DNA of 64,000 nt from Rhynchopus sp. YZ270_cl-10 (GCA_964035575.1 OZ037884.1:1116001-1180000), one strand, 5' to 3'. Positions 10,736 to 22,299 are shown, numbered from the stretch's first letter. Numbers and translations: made by a program. The notes: generated from the sequence alone by a model not told the origin.

Positions 10736-10778
10736 CGATGTGCGCCACAAAAGGCGTGACACATTCATCTCAAGGTTT
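10736..10778 (+). repeat. dispersed hairpin followed by CATTCATC
   Basis: TGTGCGCC, loop ACAAAA, then GGCGTGACACA form a strong stem, followed by TTCATCTC. It is the best-folded member of the family also seen at 7547, 8055 and 18923. Confidence 0.5.
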
Positions 10779-10845
10779 TTATTCGTTTATTCTGTTCTTC
10801 AAAAAAGTTAGTTTGTTTGGTGTAGACACCCCGAGGATGCGCTCC

Positions 10846-10915
10846 GTTTTTTGGTACAGCCGGTCATTGTACCAAGGAAACACTGTTCACGAGAGGACTT
10901 TGTATTTCAACATTT
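10846..10915 (+). repeat. dispersed module GTTCACGAGAGG...TGTATTTCAAC
   Basis: Shares the order CCGGTCAT, TACCAAGG, TGTTCACGAGAGG, then TTTCAAC with 59475-59535, directly upstream of the TFIIIC gene. Partial relatives lie at 43120-43165 and 60790-60850. It is not coding. Confidence 0.5.
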
Positions 10916-11962
10916 TCCCCCTTCTACCAGCACCTTCGCCAACGGTTTCAGAGTGTTCCGAGTCACTCCCGTTTGCTGTTTTGTTTTGTTTTTAACCAAA
11001 AAAGAGTCAGGATGAACATAGTGTTACGGCAAATTCTCGCGATTTTTTTTTTTGTGAATGTTTTTTTTTCTTGTGAGGCACTACCCTCCGGCCACATTTT
11101 GTATCGATCTGTTACGTACACTCTCCCTTTCTTTGTTTGTGTTCGTTTTGTCGTATCTTGAGCATATTACATCAGGGGGTTCTGTTGGGTGACTGAAGCT
11201 GTCCCCCCCGGGGAGTTTTATTTGCACCTTTCCCCAATATCTTTTGATATTTGCACCCAAAGAAGGTACCATGAATATGTCATAGTTCTCTCATGTTTTT
11301 GGTACACACCATCAATGTGGTGTCGGCGAAGGTTGCATAGCACAACCGTAAAGGCTTTGTAAAAACTTGGTCGGGTTTTTTTTTCACCCTTAATGTTTGG
11401 CCGCGAACGCCCTTTAACCCTGTGAAGACTTTGTAAAGACTTGCGCTCCGATCACGACACACAATAGGAAAACTAGTAAATTAGTATTTCAAGTCAGTGT
11501 CGACTCAAACTATCGACTGTGTATGCTCAAAAAGGCCGTTTTTTTTTTTTGTTTGTGTTTGTGTCCGCCAGGACACGAGGCTTTTTGACTTATTTGCGTG
11601 ATAAAAAATACCTCTCCTCCCTTGGGGCAATGACTGACTATGTTCCTGATTACAACCTCCCTCGTGGTAACCGTGTGCATACCAATGAAGTGCTCTCTGG
11701 GGTTCGATAACCCGTGGAGAACCAGTGTACTGCGTCTGCTGATGAACGGTGAGGCGTTTTGCACTTTCAACTTCTCTTTTTTTTTTTTTGTCCAGGTCTG
11801 TCATTCGAACAGTATGCGGAATGACAAAAGGAGCTGAGTGTGGCAGATACACACACAAAAACTGGGTAATGTTTTGCTCTTCGGACCAAACCCAGAACTG
11901 CTTTCAACCTACACACAAACATTCGGACAATGTTATCCGTGCTCTTTAAATATTATGATAAG

Positions 11963-12010
11963 GTGACTAAGCACGAGAGGCTTAGGATCATCTTATAAAC
12001 TTTTCTTTTT
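11963..12010 (+). promoter_or_regulatory. CTAAGC...GCTTAG hairpin module upstream of decarboxylase gene
   Basis: GACTAAGC, loop ACGAGA, GGCTTAG, then GATCATCTTATAAAC and a T-rich tract. It lies about 350 bp before the start codon at 12351. This is the clearest copy of the family; the TATAAA inside the tail could act as a TATA element. Confidence 0.5.
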
Positions 12011-12350
12011 TTTTACCACACCTTCCTTTCAAACATCCACACAATCATCTCGGCCCCTACTTCCCATCCCTCTTCACAGTGTTTTGTATTCAAAAAAAAA
12101 GACTCCGACAAAACCCCCTTTTTGTGAACCATTTTTTTTCCGGCATTTTTTCCCGCTTTTGCTGCGCAATTCATGCAGGGAAATATTGGATTGGGTTGTG
12201 GAGCTATTGAAACGCACGATGGTGCCTTCAATTTTTTGAGAGCAAAAACTGGTCTTTTCTTGTATTTCACCCCTACCCCCTTCTACCAGCAGGGGTGCCT
12301 CCTTTGGCGATTGTTTCGGTTTAGTAATCAACACAAAGCACAAAGCAACA

Positions 12351-14002
12351 ATGCCGGTAACCCCGAGCCGCCCCGCTGAGAACGGGATATTTGAGGATAA
12401 CAGCCTGGAGTCGTTTTCCAGGAAGTTGGTATGTGCGGTTTTGGTAACACACAAAGCAAGATAGTCACACAACACCAACACCAACAGGTGGACATGCTCC
12501 TCGCACACTTGATGCCCAAGGACACCGACGCGCCACGCAAGGTCGTCGACTTCGCCCCACCCGACGAGCTGAGGGAGAAGGTCAACCTTGCCATTGCAGC
12601 AGACCCGCAGGCACTCGAGGTATTCACCCCACAACACACCTTCCTCTTTTTACGGCTTCATTCCACCTCCCCCCTCCCACAGGACTGCCTCTCCTCCTGC
12701 TCGGACGTCATCTCCTACTCCGTGAACTCTTCGCACCCCTTCTTCTTCAACCAGCTCTTTGCCAAGGTCGACATCGTCTCCCTCATGGGCGACTGGATGA
12801 CCTCTGCCCTCAACGTCTCCATGTACACATACGAGGTCGCGCCTGTGTTCACCCTGATGGAGGAATACATCTTAGGCAAGGTGGCGTCACTATTGGGCTT
12901 TGTTGAGGCGGACGGCATATTTGCCCCTGGGGGGAGCTCCTCGAATTTGTATGGACTTCTGGCAGCAAGACACCGGAGATACCCTGAGATGAAGGAGAAA
13001 GGGATGTTTGGTGTGACCCGCCGTCCGGTGGTGCTCTGTTCCGCGCATTCGCACTATAGCAGCAAGAAGGCGTGCATTATGATGGGGCTGGGGTTGGAGA
13101 GCTGCATTGCGGTGCCCTGCGACGCTTCAGGACAAATGCTTGTTGACACCCTTGCCTCGATGATCCACGAAATCGATGCCTCAACTACCCAAGAGGTGCT
13201 AGCTGTCGTCTGCACTGCAGGGACCACAGTGTACGGTGCATTTGACAATGTCTCCGCCATCACTTCGCTCTGCAAGCCGCACAACATATGGGTCCATGTA
13301 GACGGGGCCTGGGGAGGTTCGTGTATTCTCGAAGAAACGTTAAAAGAGAGTCTTCTTAAGGACATCAACCAGGCAGATTCGTTTACATGGAATCCTCACA
13401 AAATGATGGGAATTCCTCTGCAGTGTTCGTGCGTTCTGATCAATCATGGACGGTCCTTTGGTAAAAGCGGGATTCTGCAGGATGCGCTGGGAACCTCTGC
13501 GGGGTACCTCTTCCAACCTGACAAGCTTTACCCCGTGGAGTACGACACTGGGGATAAAAGCTTTCAGTGTGGAAGAAAGGTCGATGTGTTTAAGCTGTGG
13601 ATTTCGTGGAAGGCGCGTGGGGACAACGGAATGGCGCAGGCAGTGCGTGATGCCTTCCGCTTCAGAGATACGCTTATCGACGCTTTGAAGTGCGACCCCA
13701 GCTTTGACCTGGTAGTAGACACCCCACAATTCACGAATGTCTGTTTTTATTGCGTTCCACAAGGACTCAGAGAAGAAGGTGCTGAACAAAGAACCGCCAT
13801 TTTAAACAAGATACCGCCCCTCGTGAAGCAGTATATGCAGCAGGAAGGCTCGACGTTGGTGGGGTACCAGCAGCTCGATGGGAAGCCGAACTTCTGGAGG
13901 ATGGTGTGCATCAGCAATAGCGCGGGTCCTGAGGGGGCCTCCAAGCTGCTTGCCCTCATTAAAGAATACACGGAACGTGCCTACCAAACTCTCATTGTGT
14001 GA
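12351..14002 (+). CDS. group II PLP-dependent decarboxylase (glutamate / cysteine sulfinate decarboxylase-like), 3 exons
   Basis: Exons 12351-12428, 12488-12619 and 12683-14002 give 509 residues, the usual length of this family. Introns are 59 and 63 nt, both phase 0, GTAT...ACAG. The protein follows animal GAD/CSAD closely: the HPFFFNQLF substrate-pocket region, APGGSSSN, HVDGAWGG with the aspartate (about D277) that pairs with the PLP ring nitrogen, and NPHK with the Schiff-base lysine (about K310), then LQCS and CGRKVDVFKLW. The enzyme removes the alpha-carboxyl from an acidic amino acid, giving GABA from glutamate or hypotaurine from cysteine sulfinate. The substrate cannot be fixed by eye. 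No targeting signal is seen, so it is probably cytosolic. An alternative, unspliced reading from 12431 would lack the first exon and is less likely. Confidence 0.93.
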
Positions 14003-14016
14003 AATGAAATGCCTTC

Positions 14017-14080
14017 GGGAAGACTCGTTTTTCCATTTATTTGTTACAAAGTAACAATAAATCGAAAAACGAGCCTTCCC
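14017..14080 (+). terminator. long 3' hairpin just after the decarboxylase stop
   Basis: Beginning 14 bp after the stop codon, GGGAAGACTCGTTTTTC and the bases up to TGTTAC pair with GTAACAATAAAT...CGAG.CTTCCC. The stem is about 30 bp with two or three mismatches or bulges and a three-base AAA loop. The 3' arm carries AATAAA, so the structure may include the polyadenylation signal. It could be an mRNA 3'-end or stability element, or a small foldback insertion. Confidence 0.75.
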
Positions 14081-14563
14081 TTTAGTAAATCAGTTGCCGT
14101 GAGTGTGTTTTTTGCATTGGGCGGGGATATGGCGTTAGGTATTTTGGTCAAGGGGAATGGGGGGAAAGGGGAAAAAAAAATAAGACCAGACTGTGTGTGA
14201 TGTTGTCGACTTCGCAATATCTTTTCTCATTATTTCCTCCGGTTTTTTTTGTGCCTACCACAAGAAACAAACTTTGTCATTTCTCTTTCCAGCCCGAGCT
14301 CCATATTTCTGCATCAACGGGTAAAAATAACCCAATTTTGTTTTTATGATGTAACCATGCCCAGAGAAGGCTTAACTCACATCTTAGGGCGGACCCAAGT
14401 AAGAAACTGTTAAGTGTCCGAAGTGTACTCTTTTTGGAAAAAAAGGTCTTTTCTTCCGAACTCTATTTTGGAATAAACTTTATTTAAGACGAGGAGGGCT
14501 GGTAAGTGGCAGCGTGTCGGTGCGAATCCCCCAAATAATAAGTTTTTTTTTTTTATATGTCTG
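14081..14563. other. intergenic, nothing clear
   Basis: No gene is supported. A GGCTTAACTCACATCTTAGG stretch at about 14367 is a weak relative of the CTAAGC modules. GGTGCGAATCC at about 14520 resembles a Pol III B box, but no tRNA folds around it. Confidence 0.4.
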
Positions 14564-15646
14564 CATACATTGAAATCCCCGGGAGTCGCGGAGACTCTCC
14601 ACTGGTGTTTTCGAGAGTTTTAGCGATTAAAAAAAAAGAAAAAAAATTCGCGATTAATCGCGAATTTGTGAAAAACTCTCGAAAACTCTCCAATTTAAAA
14701 AAAAACTCTCCAAAACTCTCCAAAACTCTCCAATACTCCCCGATTTAAAAAAAATACTCTCGAAAACTCTCCAATTTATAAAATAAAAATTTGCGATTAA
14801 TCGCGAATTTATGAAAAAATCTCGAAAACTGGGCCATCTATGAACGGGGAGAGATTTTTTCACAAGCTCTCACTACGTTCCGAGGGGGTTTTTGTACTTT
14901 AGTGGTGTGGCTGGCAACATGTATTCTGTGGTGGTCAAAAGTGCAATGTTCCTTCTCCAATGGATTTATTGGGTGTACTGCTATACTGGGACAATATGGT
15001 CAGATCACTCTTCAAACCACCTGGAAAAGTGCACGGCATCTAAAAATTTCCGCCTGCGGCGGGAAGCCTCGACCTGTTTTCACCCTTTTCTTGTTCCTTA
15101 TCCCCATATTTAAAATAGCCCTGCTTACATGTGGTGGTATGCTTCCGTGCTGGTATGGTGTACCATTTTGCACCCAGAGTAATTTAAGCGTAATTATATC
15201 TTAAACAGGTGTGGATAATTCCTAAGCGCGGAATTAACCCGTCGCATTTGTGATCGACCTGTGTGCTCGTTTGCTCATGTCCGCCACCACTGTGCCGCCT
15301 AAAGCCGCGAGGCTTATCACCCTTCTGTAGTGGTGGGTGCATTTTGCGAATCATTCGGTAGGTGTAATGTGAGTACGTAGACTGAACGTGTGCCCAGGTA
15401 GGCACAGGTCAGATGTGGATAGCACCAGGTGTGCACGGTTGTGTTTGGGGTAAAATGCTACAAAAAATCGCGATTTTACTCCCGGGGATTAATCGCGAAT
15501 TTTGTCGCGATTAATCGCGAAAACTCTCCGTAAGAAAAAAAAAAACACTCTCGAAAACTCTCGAAACCAAAAAAACACTCACGGGGAGTTCGTTTTTTTT
15601 GATTTTTTGCCAAACTCCCCGTGACTCCCCGGGATTTCAATGTATG
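14564..15646. mobile_element. short inverted-repeat transposon (MITE-like)
   Basis: About 1.08 kb bounded by near-perfect 24-bp inverted repeats that begin CATACATTGAAATCCC. Subterminal DNA is built of repeated AACTCTC and TTCGCGATTAATCGCGAA motifs at both ends. ATGTCT beside each end (14557-14562 and 15647-15652) may be the target duplication. The interior, about 14880-15440, has no recognisable protein. The superfamily is not clear. Confidence 0.65.
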
Positions 15647-15649
15647 ATG

Positions 15650-16178
15650 TCTAGTAAAAACACTTTATACGTGCAATCCCTCTATAAAACGAATAAAATA
15701 AAGTGGACTTTATTTTACAGCTCACACGAGGGTTTTCTATGGAGCTGTAAAATAAAGTTTTACTCCGTAAAATAAAGTTTTACACACTGGAGAAGAGGGT
15801 TTCCCCTACTTTTTTCACCAGGGACCACGAAAAAACAGGTAAAAAAAAAGTATGCTGGAAAATGGACGAGCTGTACGAAGATTATGGGACCTGTGTACCT
15901 GTGTACCTGTGTACCTGTGTACCTGTGTACCTGTGTACCTGTGTACCTGTGTACCTGTGTACCTGTGTACCTGTGTACCTGTGTACCTGTGTACCTGTGT
16001 ACCTGTGTACCTGGGAAAATGGGTACTCCCCACTTTATTGTTCATTGTCATGCATGAGAAACAGTGCCCTTATGTCACCCCTGTTTTTTGTAGTGTCCAC
16101 CCACACCCTCTCCACTCTTTGGTCAACATCATTTTATTCGTTTTATAGAGGGATTGCGTATATCGTGTTTTTACTAGA
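15650..16178. mobile_element. short inverted-repeat element carrying a satellite
   Basis: Ends are inverted copies of TCTAGTAAAAACAC followed by GCAATCCCTCTATAAAACG, about 45 bp with a few differences. The interior contains AAAATAAAG motifs and an 8-bp satellite. It abuts the element ending at 15646. No clear target duplication. Confidence 0.6.
15889..16014. repeat. (CCTGTGTA)n satellite, about 15 copies
   Basis: A perfect 8-bp tandem repeat of about 126 bp inside the inverted-repeat element at 15650-16178. It contains the tetramer GTAC at each unit junction, like four other satellites in this window. Confidence 0.9.
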
Positions 16179-16201
16179 CAAATAAAACAACTTATCACTG
16201 C

Positions 16202-16343
16202 AAAATAAAGTAGACTTCACTATTTTACTCGATATTTCCAGGTGCACTCGTGTATTTTTTTTTCCCTCGCTTCGCTCGGGAAAAAAATACACACTCGTGC
16301 ACCTGGAAATATCGCGTAAAATAAAGTCTACTTTATTTTACAG
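16202..16343. repeat. 140-bp near-perfect palindrome
   Basis: One long palindrome: outer arms AAAATAAAGTAGACTT / its reverse complement, then CGATATTTCCAGGTGCAC... and a centre CCCTCGCTTCGCTCGGG. The stem could reach about 65 bp. The centre resembles those of the palindromes at 17757 and 22300, so these belong to one family. Confidence 0.8.
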
Positions 16344-17748
16344 TAATAAATAGTTATTTTTTTTGCTTGCAGTTCGTACTCAGATTTTGAGTACTGCCGG
16401 ACACTTAACACGTTTTTACTTTATTTCGCCCTTAATAACACCGTCTCTTTTGTTTTTGCTTCCCTTTCAACCGGCAGTGCACTGACACTAATGAAAAAAG
16501 GTTATTTGGGGGGAAAGACAGTTAGATGACAATTAGGGCAAAACCCGCGATGCTAGAAAGGGGAAGAGGGCTTGACCACCTTGGCACAAAAAACGTTTCT
16601 GAGCAGTAGTTAGGTTAACTTTTTTTTTTTTTGGTTCTACATCTCTTTTTATTCCACCTGATTGCCCGAAATTTAGTGGAAGTTTGGTGGTATTAAAATC
16701 ACTTCTATTTTTCTGGTTATTTTAAAACCATTGTTGGGAAAGCGCGACAACGATCTAGCGTTTCCTTTGTTGTTGTTTTTTTGGGGGGAATAGTCAGTTA
16801 TACCCCCTTTTTTTTTGAAATGGTCAGATAAACTCGAAAACCAGAAATAGGGCATAACTGACCATATCCGAACTTATGTTCGGTATATTTGACTATATCT
16901 GAACTTATTTGTCGGGTATATTTGACCATTTCAAAAATAGGGTTGGGCATAACTGACTATTCCCCCCCCTTTTTTTTTTGTTTTTTCTGTCTGTGCTAAC
17001 TCAAGGCAGAAAGGGCTTACGCACATCATCTGAACGGCCTTCTCTCTATGCTCCACGGAGGAGTCATTTAGGGTGTTAAAGGAGAACGATCACGTTTTTC
17101 AGCATCTCTTTTCATTATTTTCCTCAACTTTACTCATTGTCTTTTTTTCTTTTTCTTTCAAAGGTGTACTGTGTCCAGAGAGGCCCAGCCATCTTTGAAG
17201 GGGGGGTCCTTTCCGGCCTCTTCTTAATCTCAAAAAAAATAATAATAGGTTCCACAGCATTGTGTCAAATGGAAGCTGATATAAAAAGTGAAAGTGAGTG
17301 TTCTATCGACAAACTTTTTTGGCATTCCCACCAGAATGCAAGTATTAGTACAAAGAAAAATGTTCATCATTTTTTTGTGTTGTGTTCCAGGGCACAGTTC
17401 TTTGAATCTTTTAAATGTGGAATCGCTCCAAAAAATGACTGAGTCAGCAGCTCCCCCTAGCACAACACTCCTGGGGGGTCGATAGCCCACGGAGTTGTCA
17501 GTGCCTGCGTCCCAGAGGCGTTTTCACTCATTTTATAAACACGGTTAACTTAGGGGGTAGTGGTGTAGCATCTAAGGCTTTAAAAAAACACGACGTCTAT
17601 ACGCTTACGTAGTACAAAGGCTTCGGCTATCATTGCAGTACAGACCCTGGGTTCCCAAAGTGGGCCCTTAGGCGATTGTCGACACAACAAAAACACAGTG
17701 GAGTGGACTAAGGCAACTACACTACTCCAACAATTTATCAAAAAAAAA
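16344..17748. other. gene-free spacer with foldback element
   Basis: No gene is supported. It includes the foldback element at 16783-16967 and a module at about 17474-17525 (GGTCGATAGCCC then CAGTGCCTGCGTCCC) related to that at 11700. CTACACTACTCCAACAATTT at 17717 also occurs at 10655, so it is a dispersed sequence. Confidence 0.45.
16783..16967. repeat. foldback element
   Basis: Inverted arms of about 45 bp starting GGGGGGAATAGTCAGTTAT enclose shorter repeats of CTGACCATAT and GAACTTAT. It sits in a T-run on both sides, so a target duplication cannot be distinguished. Confidence 0.65.
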
Positions 17749-17756
17749 ATAACTAT

Positions 17757-17910
17757 TTATTCGAGTGAAATAAGAACTATTTTATTTCACGCGCCACTAA
17801 AAAGGTGCCCGAGTGCGTTATTTCCCGAGCGAAGCGAGGGGAATAAGAGTCACGAGGGTGCCTTTTTAGTGGCAAGTGCAAGAAAATGTTCTTATTTCAC
17901 TCAATATGTA
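17757..17910. repeat. long palindrome (GAGCGAAGCGAG centre)
   Basis: About 150 bp: TTATTTCAC-type outer arms, CGCCACTAAAAAGGTGCCC and its partner as inner arms, and the centre CCCGAGCGAAGCGAGGGG. The second copy is at 22300-22470. Confidence 0.8.
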
Positions 17911-19029
17911 ATTTTATTCCACAAGTGAAAAACGTATTTATGGTCGTAACTGGCCTAAACGTTGAGCCTAGCACCCACTTTTCACTTTCACGCTTTTTGG
18001 GGTAAAATTACGAACAAAAACAGCGTGAAAAAAAAAATATTTTATTTGCAAAGGCATTTTGCAGGCAAATTTTTTTTTCCCACTCCGTGATATTTTATTT
18101 CACTCTCCGGGTTACCCTAGTGCAATTTGCGTGAAATAAAACGAATCTTATTTCACTCACTTTTTAGGCCAGTTACGACCATAAAACGTTTTTCACGCGT
18201 GGTATAAAAAAAAAAAATAAAAACTAACGAACGGCAGGCTTTGCGCTAACTTCTGGCCCTTGGCCCGGGATTTTTGGAGATTTTTTGTGGTGCGTTTTTT
18301 TTTTTGCAAACCGGGGTTTCATTAAGAAAACCAGAGAATCTCATATTTCATAGTAAGGGTACTTTAGAGTGTTTTCACACACACATATGACCCCACCGTG
18401 GAGAGCAATCAGCTCGCGCAATCAAAAGAAAGCAGAGAAAAGAGAAAAGGAAAAAGGAAAAAAGTTGGGTACCGTGCGCCTGCGGCGCTACCTGTTTCCA
18501 GTCAAAAACACCACAATTTCATCTGAATTTGGGTTTTCAGACTGAAAATGCCCCTTGTTTAGGAGTATGGGTTCATATTTGTGAAAATTTAAGTCACTAA
18601 AATTTTGTCCATTTTTCCGAATATGCCCCACCACAGCGCGGGATTGGCTCGGAAATGCCACAAAACACTGTTTTTTCACCCCCAGACGTAACCCTATTTG
18701 AGGTGCGTTTTTTTGGGCCCGAAACACGATTTTTCAGATTTTTTTCCAAAAGTTAGCGCGAAGCCTGAACGAACGCTGTTACAACCCGTCCGCACACACG
18801 CAATGCGATGCGTGCTTCCCTTTCCCTCCTCCCATTTCTGCCACACACCCGCCTCTCATAAAAAGGGCGTTTATGAACGCTTATTCGATCGTTTATGCTG
18901 GGTGTTTTTTATTTTGTTTTTTTTGTATGTGCATACGAGATGCACAATCATCTTTTTATAAGTTTTGCTTTTTCTTTCCAGCATTTTTTTTTTTTTTTTT
19001 TTTTGATGCACGGTGCAGTCTGTCCTGGA

Positions 19030-19168
19030 AATGTCGGACCCTTTTGTCGGAGTCCGAGGGGGTCCGACAGTCGGACCCCCTGAGTCCGACAGTCGGACTC
19101 AGGGGTCCGACTGTCGGACTCACAGTCGGACCCCTGAGTCCGACTGCCGGACCCTGGGGTCCGACAGG
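19030..19168. repeat. cluster of GTCCGAC/GTCGGAC palindromes
   Basis: Repeated 15-16 bp palindromes of the form GTCCGACWGTCGGAC with CCCCTGA/TCAGGGG spacers. The same cluster occurs twice at 23.8-24.35 kb. Here it leads straight into the satellite at 19171. Confidence 0.8.
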
Positions 19169-19170
19169 CA

Positions 19171-19317
19171 CACCCAGGTGCCCAGGTGCCCAGGTGCCCA
19201 GGTACCCAGGTACCCAGGTACCCAGGTACCCAGGTACCCAGGTACCCAGGTACCCAGGTACCCAGGTACCCAGGTACCCAGGTACCCAGGTACCCAGGTA
19301 CCCAGGTACCCAGGTCC
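19171..19317. repeat. (CCCAGGTA)n satellite, about 18 copies
   Basis: An 8-bp tandem array containing GGTACC. Its first units read CCCAGGTG, so a point variant has been replaced along the rest of the array. A single GTACCCAGGTACCC remnant lies at about 19709. Confidence 0.9.
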
Positions 19318-21308
19318 AGGTCCAGGAACAGGTACCCAGGAACAGGAAAAAAGTCGTGAAAGAGCAACCACAGCTCCACATGACAAACACAAAAGTGTCC
19401 AGTCACGTGGGGCATTCATGCACTGAGGAGATAATGATCCAACAATTTACAAGAAAGATTACTTAACCTACTGCTGGAAATTGCCAGGTCGTAGTAACAC
19501 ACAAAGTGTGCCTCCGTTCGGGAAGACCGGATATTCTAGAGACCAGAAAGGCCTCAAGAATATCTTCCGGTAGTCAAGGTAGAACCGAGTGAACGGCCCA
19601 AGACCCCCGTGGAGAAGTTAAATGTTGTAATGCTATCAGGTAGAAACTGCGAACACTGTCTTACCCTCCTCAATGCATGGTGGTTGATGTCTTCCACAAC
19701 AAATTTCCTGTACCCAGGTACCCAAATTCCCAGACCCACGCAGTGGCACATGACCGCCAAGTGTGAGTGACCCACACATGAGGGAATGCGACACTACGCA
19801 AAATTTACCACCAGACCCTGTCTTCGTGCACCTGAAGTACAACGCCGCAGACAGGCCAAACATGCGTTGGACTCAGAGGAATGCCCGCTGTGCAGGTATC
19901 AAACATGAGAACCAACTCCCAGCAACAAGGGGCGCCTTTTGGCGGGCGTTGTTGAGGGTGTTTGGGGTGCAAAGTTTTCCACAATTTTGATGCGCGGGTA
20001 CAGAAGTGTTGTCTTGTTCTTTCATCTCTAGGAATGTAAATGTCAATCGCGTTTAACTACCACGAGGGCTTGTTTAGTGAACCCACGAGGGGTCGAAGGG
20101 GGTTGGTTATCCCATATCTATCAAAGGTTGTGTCGACCAGGCGAATCCACTATGTTACGCTGTACGTTGTTAAATCCGAAGAAATAACGCTTTAGCAGCC
20201 GCAGGAAGTTTGTTAAAAAGAGTGCCTCACGCTACACAAACCACCACCCGCGATTGACTTAGATGTTATAACAAAGAGAATTCAGAACAAAACAACACCC
20301 TGCCCCATACACACTAAATTGTCATGCTTCAAGAGCATGCCTGGGCCAAAATTACTGTGACAAAAAGGCAACAAGACCACCCACAAGGAGTGTGAAATGT
20401 GCACTGGTTTTCTGGGGGAACGCAATATTTTCTTGTGCCTCGTCCTCCGCAAGCAGAGGACAGACTTTCCGGAAGGTTTCCAAAGTCGAATTTCTTGCAC
20501 TAGCTATGCTCCCTGGGTTAAATGGCAATAGCAGTGACTGACAAAGTGTACCCATCCCCCTTCCACCCCAGATCTTAGTCCGCAAACTCAGAATGGATTG
20601 ATGCGGGTGATACTCTTTGGATTTTGAGTTGCTGAATGTCGGAGACGCGGCGAGGCTTCTCATCACAATCGCAGATGCAGTTCAGATTTCACGATCCTGT
20701 GATGAGTGTAAATGTGGAGTGTGATTAATGAATGAAATGTATGGTGTAGAAACGCAGTTATCGGGAAAGGTGAGGTTAATGTGGTAAAAAAAGGGGATAA
20801 AACTCGTGTAATTTTGTGAATTCCCACAAAGGTGGGTGATAATGTGCCCTTTGTCACTCAATTGTAACCGAGAATGTATGGGAGAATGAAATATTATTTC
20901 CCAACCCAACAACAACGATAAAGCGTGAAGACAATAAATGAAATCAAAGCGGAATAAATTTGAGGTTTTGTGAGGCACTCAACGAGGTGCCGGCTCTGTG
21001 GCGTCACGGAGCCACCAACACTCCCCAGTCATTTTTCCTGCGCTTCCAGGAAAACTCGCGTTTGCGACCAGGCCGAAACGAAAAAATTTAATTCACAGCA
21101 AACAGGTGTGAGGGAGAAGAAAAGAAAGTGAACAAAAACGAAAAAACAATGTTTTTCTGAAATGTGATGTTGTTGGGGTGGGGAGAATAAAACAGTTCCA
21201 GAAAAGCTCCTGCGTCGGTTTTCTTTTGGTTAAAAAAATCACTCAGTAAAAAAAAGAACTTTTTCATCACTCCCCTCAAACACTGCCAAAACGAAGAAGG
21301 ACAGGATG

Positions 21309-21465
21309 TATGACACTTACGGATACCAAGTCTCAGCGGGTATGAGAAGCAAGGAGGTGTACAAGAAGAAATGGGACGAGTTCTTGCGGTTTTCAAACCT
21401 CGAGCGACTTGGTCCGCTTTGTATTGACACGGACCTCGACACCCCGACATGTACTGGCTTTTGAG
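21309..21465 (+). pseudogene. remnant resembling a tyrosine-recombinase N-terminal domain
   Basis: A short open stretch encodes a peptide with MRSKEVYKKKWDEFLRF, the Y-x3-W-x2-F pattern typical of core-binding domains of tyrosine recombinases. A related peptide is on the other strand at 22000-22193. No catalytic domain (R...HxxR...Y) is found nearby, so this is a fragment. The assignment rests on one short motif and could be wrong. Confidence 0.35.
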
Positions 21466-21999
21466 AAAGGCAGTCGGTTCCTCGGTAGATTGCGTGCAAG
21501 TGAGGGAATATCCATCTGCTTGGAAGACGTCAAAACACCAAACATAGTATTTCGCGACATAAAGGGCAGATCAAATACTCACTGCCTTACATTCTCGGTT
21601 ACAATTGAGTGACACAAAGGGCATATAATCTGCAAAATTACACGAGTTTTATTTCACTGAGTTAGATAATTATTATCTCATGAAATAAAGTGAACATTAT
21701 TTCACGAGGTGGTGGGTGACTCAAACTGGGGCTCAACTTCACGAAGCGAGTGGAGTTCAGCATTTTGATTTCATGAGTGAAGTGAGTGTAATCATAAAAG
21801 TGATGTCACGAGCGATAGCGAGTGGGTATCACGTATTCCAGTTTGTGAATCACCCATCAGTTAAATAATGTTCACTTTAGTTTTCGATACGTAATTTTAT
21901 ACCACGCGTGAAAAACGTAAACAGGTGAAAAAGTGAGTGAAATAAGATTCGTTTTATTTCACGTTTTATTTCACGCAAATCGTGAAGGATTGGGTGGGG

Positions 22000-22193
22000 G
22001 AGTGAAATAAAAGATCACGGAGTGATCTGAAGGACACGACGTGTTCTTCCCTGGGCTCGTTCGCTCCTGAAAGTCTGTTGAAACGGAGGAAATCGTCCCA
22101 TGTTTTCCTGTACTGCACACCACTGTTCATGTCGTCGAACAAGTTGTCATATGCATCCTCCATCTCCGCAAACTTGCGCGTGGGTTTAGGCAT
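22000..22193 (-). pseudogene. second remnant of the same recombinase-like domain
   Basis: Reads on the minus strand with VQYRKTWDDFLRFNRL followed by EPREEHVVSFRSLRDLL. This fits the helix order of a recombinase SAM-like domain slightly better than the copy at 21309. The two share YxKxWDxFLRF. It overlaps the right palindromic arm region. Confidence 0.35.
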
Positions 22194-22299
22194 GTGTGTA
22201 AGAGGCAATAAATAATCTGTAATTTGAAGTGTGGTGGTGTGAGGGGTGGAGCGTGGGCTCAACGTTCCACTGTTTACACCTATAAATACGTTTTTCACT

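Larger units (their letters stand above)
10318..12350. other. intergenic upstream of the decarboxylase gene
   Basis: No gene is supported. T-runs are frequent. It contains the hairpin modules at 10736 and 11963, a TGTATTTCAAC module at 10846-10915, and a perfect GGGTT-CGAT-AACCC hairpin at about 11700-11714 followed by a GCACTTTCAACTTCTC-T10 stretch (11758-11790). That last stretch also recurs 3' of the secreted-protein genes and at 53872. Confidence 0.5.

Noticed and set aside
14500-14545. tRNA suggested by GGTGCGAATCCCCC
   Set aside because: No matching acceptor stem, D arm or anticodon arm upstream.
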